64,000 nucleotides of DNA from an uncultured Marivita sp. (GCF_947488135.1 NZ_CANKYW010000003.1:62001-126000), one strand, 5' to 3'. Shown: positions 1 through 8,578, counted from the stretch's first letter. Notes: a model not told the origin generated them from the sequence alone. A program made the numbers and translations.

Positions 1-252
1 GTTGATCTTGATCTCGGCGGTGACCACTTCCTGATGCACCGGGATCAGGGTTAGGGCGGCATATCCGGCAGCGCTGTCGCCGATGGAGAATGTCAGTCCC
101 GCGTGTCCGAAGCCCTGTTGCTGCATCGCTCCGGGCAGGATCGGCGCGGTGATCGTGGCGCTGCCATCACCGGCTTGGATCAGTTGCGCGCCAAGCGTGG
201 CCATCATGGACTGTCGGTCGAAACTGGCCTGGATGCGTGGGTCGATGGTCAT
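1..252 (-). CDS. PaaI-family hotdog thioesterase (partial, C-terminus outside window)
   Basis: The minus strand reads open from an ATG at 250-252 to the window edge, giving 84 residues that begin MTIDPRIQASFDRQ. The segment GAMQQQGFGHAGLTFSIGD followed by an aliphatic stretch and VVTAEIKIN matches the PaaI/YbgC-like hotdog acyl-CoA thioesterase pattern, with a helix-start HAG and then the substrate-pocket helix. Such enzymes hydrolyse small acyl- or aryl-CoA esters. The start lies 27 bases after the pdeM stop, so the two may be cotranscribed. Family assignment is by recognition; the substrate is unknown and the C-terminus is missing. Confidence 0.75.
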   Translation of the reverse strand, partial: MTIDPRIQASFDRQSMMATLGAQLIQAGDGSATITAPILPGAMQQQGFGHAGLTFSIGDSAAGYAALTLIPVHQEVVTAEIKIN

Positions 253-278
253 GCCGAACAGTGAGCATGCCGCGCGCG

Positions 279-959
279 TCAAGACAAGGGGGCGAGCCCC
301 GGCATCGGGATTTGGCAGGGGCGTGCACCGGTCAGGATCGCTTGCGCGCTGGGGGACATGAGCCGCGTCAGGGCCGGGTCATGGCAGTGCAACCCGCCCG
401 TGAACGCGCCGTAGGCAGGCAGGATAAGGCGCGTGTCGTCGTAGAGAAAACAGGGCCGGGTGAGGGCGCGTCCGCGCAGCGACAGGGTTGCCTTTGGATG
501 GTAATGGCCGGTGACTTCCCCTTTGGTCGGGGCGGCTTCGGCGATGTGGCGGAAGTGCAAGGGCCCGATGATCAAGCTGCGCCGATGGGTTCCGCCCAAT
601 TGCACCGGACCGGGGTCGTGGTTGCCTTCGATCCAGACCCAGTCAAGCCCGGCTTGCAGGGTTGTCAGCGTCAGGAGGTCGGCTTCGGGCAGCACCGACT
701 GAAGCGCCGGTGCGTCGAAACTGTCACCAAGGCAAATGACACGTTTCGCCCCGGTTGCGCTTAGGTCGTTGGCAAGGCGGGTCAGCGTTTCCGTGGTTTC
801 ATAGGGCGGCAGTTGTGCGCCGCCAAACCGTGCCGCGCGGGCCGATTTGCCGAGATGCAAGTCGGAGACCACAAGCAGGGATTCGGAGGGCCAGAACAAG
901 CCACCGCTCGGCAGGGCGTGCAGGGATTGGTTGCGGAAAGAAAAGTCGAGCGCGTTCAT
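279..959 (-). CDS. pdeM: Ligase-associated DNA damage response endonuclease PdeM
   Basis: A 226-residue calcineurin-like metallophosphoesterase. The metal-binding motifs appear in order: SDLHLGK (about residues 32-38), GDSFD (about 78-82), EGNHD (about 111-115) and GHYHP (about 150-154). This set and the length fit the COG1407/PdeM family, which is usually found with a DNA ligase and helicase in a damage-response module. No ligase or helicase partner lies in this window, so its partners must be elsewhere. Transcribed toward the PaaI-like gene. Confidence 0.85.
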   Translation of the reverse strand: MNALDFSFRNQSLHALPSGGLFWPSESLLVVSDLHLGKSARAARFGGAQLPPYETTETLTRLANDLSATGAKRVICLGDSFDAPALQSVLPEADLLTLTTLQAGLDWVWIEGNHDPGPVQLGGTHRRSLIIGPLHFRHIAEAAPTKGEVTGHYHPKATLSLRGRALTRPCFLYDDTRLILPAYGAFTGGLHCHDPALTRLMSPSAQAILTGARPCQIPMPGLAPLS

Positions 960-993
960 GATTTGTTCATGGCTTACATGATCAATGAAGGCA

Positions 994-1009
994 AGAGGTC
1001 CGGACCTCT
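994..1009. repeat. 16-bp perfect palindrome between hydroxyacid dehydrogenase and pdeM
   Basis: The sequence AGAGGTCCGGACCTCT is self-complementary over its full length. It lies just beyond the stop codon of the 2-hydroxyacid dehydrogenase and about 35 bases before the pdeM start. There is no T-run after it on the minus strand, so it may be a weak terminator, an mRNA-stabilising stem or a protein site. Confidence 0.4.
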
Positions 1010-1010
1010 C

Positions 1011-1997
1011 TCACAGCATCGCGGGAACCACCTGATCGGGTGGCCGATGCCCATCGGCAAAGGTTTTGACATTGATGATGACTTTCTCGCCCATCTCGAG
1101 GCGACCTTCCTCGGTGGCAGACCCCATATGGGGAAGCATGACGACATTGGGCATGTCGCGCAGTTCGGGATTGCCGCGATGGCCGTGTTCGTAGACGTCG
1201 AGCCCGGCACCAGCCAGATCACCCGCCTTGAGCATGCGGGTCAGGGCGTTCTCGTCGATCACCTCTCCGCGCGAGGTGTTCACGATGACCGCGCTGGGTT
1301 TGAGCAATTTCAGACGCCGGGCATTGAGCAGGTGGAAGGTGGACGGCGTGTGCGGGCAATTGACGGACAGAACATCCATCCGCGCGACCATCTGATCGAG
1401 ACTTTCCCAATAGGTCGCCTCGAGAGCCTCTTCGATCTCGGGACGCAGGCGGCGGCGATTGTGGTAGTGGATCTGCATCCCGAAGGCTTTGGCGCGGCGC
1501 GCGACGGCCTGACCGATGCGGCCCATGCCAAGGATGCCAAGGCGGCGTCCGCCCAGACGACCACCCAGAAACGCGGTGGGGGCCCATCCCTCCCATTCGC
1601 CTTTCTGCATGACGTTCAGCCCTTCCTGGATGCGTCGGGTGACGCCTAGCATGAGGGCCAGAACCATATCGGCCGTGTCTTCCGTCACGACGCCCGGCGT
1701 GTTGGAGACAAGGATTCCCCGGCTGCGCGCGGTGTCAACATCGATGTGATCGACACCCGCGCCGAAATTCGCGATCAGGCGAAGCTGGTCACCGGCCTGA
1801 CCGATCAGTCCCGCGTCGATCTTGTCGGTCAGCGTTGGAACAAGCACGTCCGCCTCCTTGACGGCGGCGATCAGTTCGGCCTGAGTCATCGGCGCGTCCG
1901 TGTCCCGTAGCGAAACGTCGAAAAGCTCTTTCAGGCGGGTCTCAACGGCGTCCGGCAAACGTCGCGTGACGACAACACTCAGACGTTTTGATGGCAT
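1011..1997 (-). CDS. D-2-hydroxyacid dehydrogenase (glyoxylate/hydroxypyruvate reductase type)
   Basis: A 328-residue NAD(P)-dependent D-isomer-specific dehydrogenase. The Rossmann motif LGMGRIGQAVARR is followed by the catalytic Arg in NTSRGEVID, the Glu in GLDVYE and the His in LPHMGSATEE. Length and motif order fit the GyaR/glycerate dehydrogenase group that reduces glyoxylate or hydroxypyruvate; the exact substrate cannot be read from sequence. The start at 1997 is chosen because a GGGGGAGCG ribosome site precedes it; an upstream extension of 28 codons has no such site and low-complexity composition. Confidence 0.85.
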   Translation of the reverse strand: MPSKRLSVVVTRRLPDAVETRLKELFDVSLRDTDAPMTQAELIAAVKEADVLVPTLTDKIDAGLIGQAGDQLRLIANFGAGVDHIDVDTARSRGILVSNTPGVVTEDTADMVLALMLGVTRRIQEGLNVMQKGEWEGWAPTAFLGGRLGGRRLGILGMGRIGQAVARRAKAFGMQIHYHNRRRLRPEIEEALEATYWESLDQMVARMDVLSVNCPHTPSTFHLLNARRLKLLKPSAVIVNTSRGEVIDENALTRMLKAGDLAGAGLDVYEHGHRGNPELRDMPNVVMLPHMGSATEEGRLEMGEKVIINVKTFADGHRPPDQVVPAML

Positions 1998-2115
1998 GGT
2001 TTCGCTCCCCCTGCTTCCCCGTCGTGTCAGGTTTTGGCACAGTGTCCCAAAGGCGCGGCAGGCACAAGAACCTGCCGGCAAAAACCAAACAACAGAGCAA
2101 CTTGAGGCGCATCAC

Positions 2116-2637
2116 ATGAGCTGGCTTTCGGTCCGGACCTTGTCGGGCAACTTGCTACCCCTTGCATTGGCGATGGCGCTGCTGGGCGGGTCGTCTGCGG
2201 CGGGTGCCGAGCGCGGATCGGTGACGAATCTGCCGCTGCCGCGATTCGTGTCCATGAAGGCGAGCGAGGGCAATGTGCGTCGTGGTCCGTCGCTGTCGCA
2301 TCGGATCGACTGGGTCTACAAACGCCGCAACATGCCGTTGCAGATCACCGCAGAGCATGGCCATTGGCGCCGCGTTCAGGATCGGGACGGCGCGGGCGGC
2401 TGGGTGCATTATTCGCTGTTGTCAGGGGTGCGCACGGCCATCATCGAGGTAGACATGCTCAACCTGCACGCGCGGCCCGATCCATCGACGCCGGTCAACG
2501 CGCAATTGTCGCTGGGAGTCGTGGCCGAGGTGCGGGAGTGCCAGACCGACTGGTGCGAGTTGTCGGCCGGTGGTTACAAGGGCTGGGCCCGCAAGGGGAC
2601 CTATTGGGGTGTCGACCCGAAGGAAGTCTTTGACTGA
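2116..2637 (+). CDS. Secreted SH3-domain protein
   Basis: A 173-residue protein starting MSWLSVRTLSG, with a signal peptide through about residue 32 (cleavage near AAGA-ER). It carries two bacterial SH3-like segments: one around LPRFVSMKASEGNVRRGPS and a second around VDMLNLHARPDPSTPV, each ending in a Trp-rich GWVHYSLLSG or GWARKGTYWG loop. This is the COG3807 architecture common in alphaproteobacteria, presumed to bind cell-wall components in the periplasm. It diverges from the hydroxyacid dehydrogenase and converges on the Hint gene, with 7 bases between the stops. Confidence 0.8.
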   Translation: MSWLSVRTLSGNLLPLALAMALLGGSSAAGAERGSVTNLPLPRFVSMKASEGNVRRGPSLSHRIDWVYKRRNMPLQITAEHGHWRRVQDRDGAGGWVHYSLLSGVRTAIIEVDMLNLHARPDPSTPVNAQLSLGVVAEVRECQTDWCELSAGGYKGWARKGTYWGVDPKEVFD

Positions 2638-2644
2638 TCGCGGA

Positions 2645-3709
2645 TCACGCCGCTTCGTGCAGCAGGATCGCGGCTTCGGAAGAGGACAGGTTCCGCCGTG
2701 CGTAGCGGCCATAACTTGTCGGGTTGAATTTCACGCTTGGCAGCATGGACATCAACCGCGCGCGGTCCTCACCGTCGAGCGTCGAGAGCGCCGCATTGGC
2801 CGGATGGAAGCTTTCCGATTCGACGCCGTTGGCGAACAGGATCTCATGTTGTGGCAGGAGCATGTGGACATAGGTGATCTCGCGCACGGTCAGATCGACC
2901 GAGACGCTGTCGTGATCGATCAGATCTCGCGCCGCGACAAGCACTTCGGGTGTGTTGAACAGGTCCATCGCCACGCGCCCCTTGATGAGCATCCGGTGTT
3001 CCGGTGACACGAGCAAATCCTCGTCCGGTTCATCGAGGCCGAACACGCCTGCCCGGATGCGGATCGGGCGCAGCTTCGGCATGGCGAACAGGCGCGCTCC
3101 GCTCATGCGGCGCTGGCCCATCCACTGGATCGGCTGACAGCCGTTGTCCTTGGTCTGGACATAATCTCCTTCGCGCAGCTCTTCGATCGGCTTGATCCCG
3201 TCGGCGGTGAGAATCCGGGTGGTCGGGGTAAAGCAGATCACGGCGCCCTGGGTTTCCGCATCGCTCTGAGTGACAGCGGTCGTCAGGGAGGTGTGTACGA
3301 CCCAGAGGTCCCGATGGCGCGGCGGCATCGCGTTCAGAAACATCAGGAGCGGCGGTTTGCGTGTCCCCGAATCGATCAGTGTTACCGTGTAGGTGGTCTG
3401 TCCGTCGGTGACGACAAAGCTCTTGTCCGCGATTGGATGGTCGATCGTGATCGCGTTCGGATCCGCGCTGTCTTCGACCGCCGCACCCACGAGCCGTCGC
3501 ACCATGCGCGCGGCGCGTTTGCGGCGTTCTGCGTCGCCTTCCGCATCATCCAGTCGCAACAGATCGTTTGGGCCGTCCACACGGACGGCTTCGCCTTCCC
3601 AGCCCCATGCAGCCCCGACTTTCAGGAAATCGACCGGAGCCGCCTGAAGTGTGTCGATTGTTGTTTGCGACCAGGAGATGACGAACGTGCCATTGTAAGC
3701 CGTTCCCAT
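2645..3709 (-). CDS. Hint-domain protein (Hedgehog/intein fold), function unknown
   Basis: A 354-residue protein with an N-terminal region of about 155 residues and a Hint domain starting at Cys159 in VICFTPTTRILTADGIKPIE. Further Hint motifs are EGDYVQTKDNG, LVSPEHRML and LPQHEILFANGVESESF. This architecture is frequent in Rhodobacteraceae, where these proteins are uncharacterised; the Hint fold can cleave an N-terminal peptide bond through its first Cys. There is no C-terminal His-Asn splice junction, so it is not an intact intein. No signal peptide is seen. Not obviously part of the neighbouring sox operon. Confidence 0.8.
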   Translation of the reverse strand: MGTAYNGTFVISWSQTTIDTLQAAPVDFLKVGAAWGWEGEAVRVDGPNDLLRLDDAEGDAERRKRAARMVRRLVGAAVEDSADPNAITIDHPIADKSFVVTDGQTTYTVTLIDSGTRKPPLLMFLNAMPPRHRDLWVVHTSLTTAVTQSDAETQGAVICFTPTTRILTADGIKPIEELREGDYVQTKDNGCQPIQWMGQRRMSGARLFAMPKLRPIRIRAGVFGLDEPDEDLLVSPEHRMLIKGRVAMDLFNTPEVLVAARDLIDHDSVSVDLTVREITYVHMLLPQHEILFANGVESESFHPANAALSTLDGEDRARLMSMLPSVKFNPTSYGRYARRNLSSSEAAILLHEAA

Positions 3710-3853
3710 GTTCCCGCTTGCCTGCTCTTGTTGTTTTTCCTCACGCTAGCGAAGCGCGTTCACGTTTGCAGGCGAAAATTCGCTCTTCCGAATCACTGTG
3801 GCGAATTTGTTTTGCAGCGTGATTCTTTGGCAACGGATGCCGCAGGGGAAGGC

Positions 3854-4915
3854 TTATTCTGCCGGGCTGAAGCCGACGATCAGTTGCCGCAACCCGAAGG
3901 AGGCGCCTGCGAAGATCGACAGGAAGGTGACCGGCGCGCTGAAGGCGAGCATTGAAAACGCGCTGATGCCTTGACCGACGGTGCAGCCCAGAGCGATGAC
4001 GGCCCCGGCCCCCATGAGGCCCGCGCCAAAGATCTGACGCCGCAATTCGCGCGGGTCTTCGCAGGCTTCCCAACGGAAGTGGCCCTTGATCAGGGATCCG
4101 ATGAAGGCCCCGAACCAGACACCCGCGACCGAGCCGACGGCAAAGCTCACTGGTTGGGCCGAGCCGATCATCCACCAGAGGATTGATTCGCCCAGGGGCG
4201 CGGCGAAACTGTGCGAGACGACGGGCAGAGCCTCGAAGCCGGTCTGTGCGACGTAGGACGTGCCGGCCCATCCGCTGATGATCGCGATGCCGACTACCAC
4301 GGCCCACACCGCGTATTTCGGGCTTTCGACGAAAACACGCGCGCTCGCCGAGACGATCAGGATGGCAAGGCCAATGACGATCCCGATGGCCGAGGCAGGA
4401 ATGCCGGTCCACTGCGCGGTGGCATGTGCGATCCCCGGCGGCACGTCGCCGGGCAGCACGGGGCTTTGCGGAAAGAGCATGTCGCGGAGGGGGGCCAAAG
4501 GTCCGCTGAGAACGACATAGGTCGAAACGCCCATGACAAGTACGATCACGAAACTGCGCAGATCGCCGCCGCCCAGACGGGCCACCGCGCCGTAGCCGCA
4601 ATTCCCTGCAAGCGCCATGCCATAGCCGAACATCAGCCCGCCGATGACCGACGCCCAGGGCAACCAGGCGATAGAAAGATAGTAGCTTTCACCCCCATCT
4701 ATCCATCCCAGCGCCATCAGTGTGAAAGCGCCCAGGATCGCGGTGCCTATGGCAATGCCCCACATCCGGATGCGCATGTCGGAGCCGCCGTAGAGCAGGT
4801 CTTCGATGGCGCCCAGGGTACAAAAGCGTCCAAGCCGGGCGGCCAGCCCAAGAAGGACGCCCCCAAACAGGCCCACGGCCGCAACAAGAATGTGCTCCGG
4901 AACGCTTTCCAGCAT
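3854..4915 (-). CDS. soxT: YeeE/YedE-family sulfur-compound permease, SoxT-like
   Basis: A 353-residue polytopic membrane protein of COG2391 (TsuA/YeeE family, thiosulfate or sulfur-compound uptake). Three small-residue Cys motifs typical of the family are visible: RFCTLGA near the N-terminus (Cys32), GNCGYGA (about residue 105) and LGCTVGQGIS near the C-terminus. These cysteines pass thiosulfate along the pore in TsuA. It lies downstream of soxR and soxS on the same strand, the position of soxT in other alphaproteobacterial sox clusters. The symbol follows that context; the substrate is inferred. Confidence 0.8.
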   Translation of the reverse strand: MLESVPEHILVAAVGLFGGVLLGLAARLGRFCTLGAIEDLLYGGSDMRIRMWGIAIGTAILGAFTLMALGWIDGGESYYLSIAWLPWASVIGGLMFGYGMALAGNCGYGAVARLGGGDLRSFVIVLVMGVSTYVVLSGPLAPLRDMLFPQSPVLPGDVPPGIAHATAQWTGIPASAIGIVIGLAILIVSASARVFVESPKYAVWAVVVGIAIISGWAGTSYVAQTGFEALPVVSHSFAAPLGESILWWMIGSAQPVSFAVGSVAGVWFGAFIGSLIKGHFRWEACEDPRELRRQIFGAGLMGAGAVIALGCTVGQGISAFSMLAFSAPVTFLSIFAGASFGLRQLIVGFSPAE

Positions 4916-4998
4916 GATGCTGTCCTCCCAAGACAGGCTCCCGCGGCAAGTATGCGGTCAGTGCGATGTGAGGGCAAGGAGAGAGTGAGAGGCCGGGA

Positions 4999-5334
4999 TC
5001 AGTCGTCTTTGCAGAACAGATCGTAGACGCATTCCAGCATCTTGCGCGGTTTGTCATCCGCCAGCCTGTAATAGATCGTCTTGCCGTCGCGGCGCGGTAT
5101 GACCAGCCCTTCGAGGCGGAGGCGCGACAACTGCTGTGATACGGCGGCCTGACGGGCGGACAGCAGCTCTTCCAGCTCGGTCACGGATTTTTCCCCGGTC
5201 ACGAGATGGCACAGGATCATCAACCGCCCCTCGTGGCTGATCGCCTTGAGGAAGTTCGACGCCGTGGTCGCCTTGTCCACGATACGGTCAAGTTCGTCGT
5301 CGTTCAGATCGGGGCTGAGCTGTGGAAGTGCCAT
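4999..5334 (-). CDS. soxR: ArsR-family persulfide-sensing repressor SoxR
   Basis: A 111-residue winged-helix repressor with the recognition helix in SARQAAVSQQLSRLRLEG. Cys42 (LCHL) and Cys108 (LFCKDD), plus Cys102, match the spacing of the two redox cysteines of BigR and SqrR, which form a disulfide or polysulfide bridge and release DNA. In Paracoccus-type clusters SoxR represses sox genes until thiosulfate is present. Candidate operators are at 5785-5803, 7187-7204 and 9536-9553. Its start is 9 bases after the soxS stop, so it is probably in a soxS-soxR-soxT operon. Confidence 0.92.
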   Translation of the reverse strand: MALPQLSPDLNDDELDRIVDKATTASNFLKAISHEGRLMILCHLVTGEKSVTELEELLSARQAAVSQQLSRLRLEGLVIPRRDGKTIYYRLADDKPRKMLECVYDLFCKDD

Positions 5335-5343
5335 GCCGTGCCT

Positions 5344-5745
5344 CTAGTTCCGGACCGTTTCGGTGTCTGTGGCAGATGAAAACTCGGTATTTTCCTCTAA
5401 CAGCTTGGTCAGAAGGGGCCAGAAGAAATCCTCACCGGGATAGCCTTCGATACGGGCCAGCTCCTCGCCTTCATCTATCAGGACGAAGGTCGGTGTGAAC
5501 ACCACGCGCCGCGCGTAGGTCACGCCGTCGGGTGGGCCGGCGCGCAGATCGGCGCGGACCAAGGGCGCGAACTGCCCTTCGGCGGTTTTCGGGTAGGCCG
5601 GGGCGATTTCGGCGTCCCAGCGTTCGCAATACACGCAGCCGGGTTGTTCAACCATGACCAGTTGCGGTTCCGCCGAAGCAGACCCCAACCATGCCGGGCT
5701 GGCCAGAAAAGCTGTGGCCAAGGCCATGAAACGAAACGCCGACAT
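5344..5745 (-). CDS. soxS: Periplasmic thioredoxin SoxS
   Basis: A 133-residue thioredoxin-like protein with a signal peptide ending near SASA-EP and the redox motif GCVYC (Cys37, Cys40). SoxS keeps the SoxY carrier cysteine reactive in Paracoccus pantotrophus. The family cis-Pro is in VFTPTFVLID. I place the start at 5745 (MSAFRF); a frame extension to 5778 adds a Cys-rich, non-signal-like MFCYCFVNWC and runs into the divergent promoter region. It is the first gene of the minus-strand soxSRT unit and diverges from soxV. Confidence 0.88.
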   Translation of the reverse strand: MSAFRFMALATAFLASPAWLGSASAEPQLVMVEQPGCVYCERWDAEIAPAYPKTAEGQFAPLVRADLRAGPPDGVTYARRVVFTPTFVLIDEGEELARIEGYPGEDFFWPLLTKLLEENTEFSSATDTETVRN

Positions 5746-5784
5746 CAGACACCAATTGACGAAGCAATAACAAAACACTTAATC

Positions 5785-5803
5785 TGAATATGTGAATAAT
5801 TCA
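5785..5803. promoter_or_regulatory. Candidate SoxR site in the soxS/soxV divergent promoter
   Basis: The segment holds TGAAT (5785-5789) and ATTCA (5799-5803) as an inverted repeat, and the octamer GTGAATAA at 5792-5799, the reverse complement of the TTATTCAC found in the soxX and soxB upstream sites. Only one half of the ATTC-N8-GAAT consensus is intact here. It sits 15-33 bases before the soxV start and 40-58 before soxS, so it could serve both directions. Confidence 0.45.
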
Positions 5804-5817
5804 AGGAATCTCCGCCC

Positions 5818-6555
5818 ATGTTCGATATTTCTTTCGCGGGTGCAGCGCTTGCTGGGATCCTGAGTTTCTTCACGCCCTGTATCCTGCCTATGGTGCCGTT
5901 CTACCTGTGTTATATGGCGGGGATTTCAATGAACGAACTCAAAGGCGAGGAAGACGTGCCGCAAGGTGTGGCATGGAATCTCGTTCTGTCCGCCTGTCTT
6001 TTCGCGTTGGGCGTCACGACGATCTTCGTGCTGCTGGGTATGGGCGCCACTGCCGTGGGGCAGGCCTTCGCGGATTACCGAGAGCCCCTGCGCTATGTCG
6101 CGGCCGCGGTTCTGACGGCATTCGGTCTGCATTTCCTTGGTATCGTGCGGATCCCGATCCTGTACCGCGAAGCGCGTGTCGAGGCGAAAACCGAACCGAC
6201 CACGCTCGTTGGCGCGTATGTCATGGGGCTTGCTTTCGGGTTCGGCTGGACGCCCTGCGTCGGCCCGGCCCTGGCGTCGATCCTGATGATCGCCGGGGGC
6301 ATGGGCGACGTGTTCCAGGGCGGATTGCTTTTGTTCGTCTACGGGGTCGGCATGACTGCGCCTTTCGTCATCGCGGCGCTGTTCTCCGGGCCGTTCCTGC
6401 GCTGGACGGCGCGCAACCGGGGTTTCCTGAATTACGCGGAAAAGGTCATGGGCGGGATGCTCATCCTGTTTGCCGTGTTGATCGCGACGGATAGCGTTAA
6501 TCTGATCGCAGATGCGATGCTGCGGTGGTTCCCGAACTGGTCATCTCTTGGGTGA
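5818..6555 (+). CDS. soxV: CcdA-family thiol transporter SoxV
   Basis: A 245-residue membrane protein of the DsbD/CcdA family with about six transmembrane helices. The paired cysteines are in FFTPCILPM (Cys21) and GWTPCVGPA (Cys147), the two intramembrane thiols that carry reductant from cytoplasmic thioredoxin to the periplasm. In the sox system it passes electrons to SoxW. It overlaps neither neighbour; soxW starts 31 bases after its stop, so soxVW is one unit. Confidence 0.92.
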   Translation: MFDISFAGAALAGILSFFTPCILPMVPFYLCYMAGISMNELKGEEDVPQGVAWNLVLSACLFALGVTTIFVLLGMGATAVGQAFADYREPLRYVAAAVLTAFGLHFLGIVRIPILYREARVEAKTEPTTLVGAYVMGLAFGFGWTPCVGPALASILMIAGGMGDVFQGGLLLFVYGVGMTAPFVIAALFSGPFLRWTARNRGFLNYAEKVMGGMLILFAVLIATDSVNLIADAMLRWFPNWSSLG

Positions 6556-6586
6556 TCGTCGGACTTTTGGAGGAGGAGGAGGGAAG

Positions 6587-7165
6587 ATGAGACATTTTCT
6601 GATCGGGGCGTTCGCGCTTCTGATGGCGCTTCCGGTATCGGCGGCCGAGATCGGGGATGACGGTCTGCACAAGCAGCCGTGGATGCGGGACACTTTCAAG
6701 GACCTGCGCGAAGACCTGAACGAGGCCAACGCCGAGGGCAAACGCCTGGTGCTGTTTTTCGAACAGCGCGGCTGTATCTACTGCCAACAGATGCATGAAG
6801 AGGTGTTTTCGGATCCGGGCATCAGCGACTACATCGCCGAGAATTACTTTGTCGTTCAGTTGAACCTGCACGGCGACATCGAAGTGACCGATTTCGACGG
6901 TGAAGCTCTGCCCGAAAAGGACATGGCACGGAAATGGCGGGTGATGTTCACGCCCAACATCTTGTTCCTGCCCGAAGAGGTGCCAGAGGGCCAAAACGCG
7001 CTTGAAGCGTCGGTCGCGGTGATGCCGGGCGCTTTCGGCAAAGGCACCACGCGGGATATGTTCACATGGGTCGCTGAAAAACGCTATCTCCTTGATAACG
7101 GAGAGGATTTTCAGAGGTATCATGCCCGTATGATCCAGGAAAGAAGCAACGGTAGCACGGACTGA
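6587..7165 (+). CDS. soxW: Periplasmic thioredoxin SoxW
   Basis: A 192-residue secreted thioredoxin-like protein. The signal peptide runs MRHFLIGAFALLMALPVSAA, and the active site is GCIYC (Cys63, Cys66), with the cis-Pro in MFTPNILFLP. It receives electrons from SoxV. The start at 6587 is supported by a strong GGAGGAGGAGGG ribosome site; the 25 codons upstream in frame are not signal-like. Confidence 0.9.
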   Translation: MRHFLIGAFALLMALPVSAAEIGDDGLHKQPWMRDTFKDLREDLNEANAEGKRLVLFFEQRGCIYCQQMHEEVFSDPGISDYIAENYFVVQLNLHGDIEVTDFDGEALPEKDMARKWRVMFTPNILFLPEEVPEGQNALEASVAVMPGAFGKGTTRDMFTWVAEKRYLLDNGEDFQRYHARMIQERSNGSTD

Positions 7166-7186
7166 CGCTGCGACATTCATACTCAA

Positions 7187-7204
7187 TTATTCACTTTTGT
7201 GAAT
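7187..7204. promoter_or_regulatory. SoxR-type operator upstream of soxX
   Basis: The sequence TTATTCACTTTTGTGAAT contains a perfect ATTC-N8-GAAT (7189-7204), with arms ATTCAC/GTGAAT around TTTT. This is the motif reported for SqrR of Rhodobacter capsulatus, a close relative of SoxR. It lies about 90 bases before soxX in the 128-base soxW-soxX gap, and an outer ATTCAT...ATGAAT pair (7175-7180, 7215-7220) brackets it. The rest of the gap shows no clear -35/-10 pair. Confidence 0.7.
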
Positions 7205-7293
7205 TTGATGTTGCATGAATCAAGGTCAGTGGCCTACGGTATACAGAGCCATATGTCAGCTCGGTCAACGTATCGGGCGGTAAGGGAGGGACA

Positions 7294-7773
7294 ATGAAGC
7301 TAACTGGTATTTCTGCCGCAATCGTGCTTTGCGCGAGTGCAGCCATCGCAAACCCGGTCACCCCGGGTGAAGTGACTTACGACGAATACGGCGCCGTTGC
7401 CACATCGCTGAGCGGTGCGCCGGGCGACCCGGAAAACGGTGCGGCCATCATGGTCAACCGTGGCAAGGGTAATTGCGTGGCCTGCCATGCCGTCACTGCG
7501 CTGAATGACGCGCCGTTCCACGGCGAGGTCGGTCCGACGCTGGACGGGATCGGTGGTTACCGCACGGAAGAGGAACTACGCGGAATCATCGCGAATGCGA
7601 AGATGATGTTCGAAGGCACGATCATGCCGGCCTTCTACAAGACAAGTGGCTTCATCCGCCCCGGTGACGGATACACCGGCAAGGCGGCGAAAGAAGAAGA
7701 CCTGACGCCCATTCTGTCGGCGCAGGAAATCGAAGACGTGGTGGCGTTTCTCATGACGCTGCAAGACAGCTGA
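7294..7773 (+). CDS. soxX: Sulfur-oxidising c-type cytochrome SoxX
   Basis: A 159-residue periplasmic monohaem cytochrome with a signal peptide (cleavage near AIA-NP). The haem site is CVACH (residues 61-65); Met111 in GTIMPAF is the likely distal ligand. SoxX pairs with SoxA to form the SoxAX complex that couples thiosulfate to the SoxY cysteine. First gene of the soxXYZA unit; a GGGAGGG-like ribosome site precedes the ATG. Confidence 0.95.
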   Translation: MKLTGISAAIVLCASAAIANPVTPGEVTYDEYGAVATSLSGAPGDPENGAAIMVNRGKGNCVACHAVTALNDAPFHGEVGPTLDGIGGYRTEEELRGIIANAKMMFEGTIMPAFYKTSGFIRPGDGYTGKAAKEEDLTPILSAQEIEDVVAFLMTLQDS

Positions 7774-7803
7774 ACCGCCTTTCACCGAGATAGGAGATAC
7801 GAC

Positions 7804-8220
7804 ATGGAATTTACGAGACGCGAAACTCTGGCACTGGGCGGGGCAGCAGCACTGACCTTCGTTTTGCCGTTCCGCGCCAACGCTGCGGTTGACGATGCGA
7901 TCGCCGAGTTCACTGGTGGGGCCGATTTGGCCGATTCCGGTGTTGAACTGACCGCACCCGAGATCGCCGAGAACGGCAACACCGTTCCGATCGAAGTGTC
8001 CGCACCGGGCGCCTCCGCGATCATAGTGCTGGCAGCAGGCAACCCGACACCCGGTGTTGCAACGTTTAATTTCGGCCCGCTGGCCGCGTCCCAATCCGCA
8101 AGCACGCGTATGCGTCTGGCGGGCACGCAGGACGTGATCGCCATCGCCAAACTGGCGGATGGCAGCTTTGCACGCAGCGCCAAGACCGTGAAGGTCACCA
8201 TCGGCGGCTGCGGCGGCTAA
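7804..8220 (+). CDS. soxY: Sulfur carrier subunit SoxY
   Basis: A 138-residue protein with a twin-arginine signal (FTRRETLALGG) and the diagnostic flexible C-terminal GGCGG, whose Cys136 carries the sulfur intermediate covalently through the Sox cycle. It is exported folded with SoxZ, which lacks its own signal. Starts 30 bases after soxX, with a GGAG ribosome site. Confidence 0.96.
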   Translation: MEFTRRETLALGGAAALTFVLPFRANAAVDDAIAEFTGGADLADSGVELTAPEIAENGNTVPIEVSAPGASAIIVLAAGNPTPGVATFNFGPLAASQSASTRMRLAGTQDVIAIAKLADGSFARSAKTVKVTIGGCGG

Positions 8221-8251
8221 CGGTCAACACACAGATTTCAGGAGATAAAAC

Positions 8252-8578
8252 ATGGCATCCGGTGTAAAACCCCGCGTCAAGGTTCCCAGTTCCGCCTCTG
8301 CAGGCGAAGGCGTCGTCATCAAGACGCTGATCAGTCACCCGATGGAATCGGGCCAGCGCAAGGACGGTGACGGGAATCCGATCCCGCGGTCGATCATCAA
8401 CCGCTTTACCTGCGAATTCAACGGCCAGAGCGTCATCGACGTCAAGATGGAGCCCGCGATTTCGACCAACCCGTATTTCGAATTCGAGGCCACCGTGCCC
8501 GAAGCCGGTGAGTTCAAGTTCACCTGGTACGATGACGACGGGTCCGTCTACGAAGACGCAAAATCCATCACGGTCTGA
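8252..8578 (+). CDS. soxZ: Thiosulfate oxidation carrier complex protein SoxZ
   Basis: A 108-residue all-beta protein beginning MASGVKPRVKVPSSA, without signal peptide, as expected for co-export with SoxY. The central NRFTCEFNG and C-terminal FKFTWYDDDGSVYE segments are typical SoxZ. The ribosome site CAGGAGAT precedes the start. Confidence 0.95.
   Translation: MASGVKPRVKVPSSASAGEGVVIKTLISHPMESGQRKDGDGNPIPRSIINRFTCEFNGQSVIDVKMEPAISTNPYFEFEATVPEAGEFKFTWYDDDGSVYEDAKSITV

Noticed and set aside
2645-3709. Intein or homing endonuclease
   Set aside because: The Hint fold starts with Cys but lacks a C-terminal His-Asn junction, an extein and an endonuclease domain.
5746-5778. Upstream extension of soxS
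   Set aside because: The added residues are Cys-rich and not a signal peptide, and the bases overlap the divergent promoter.
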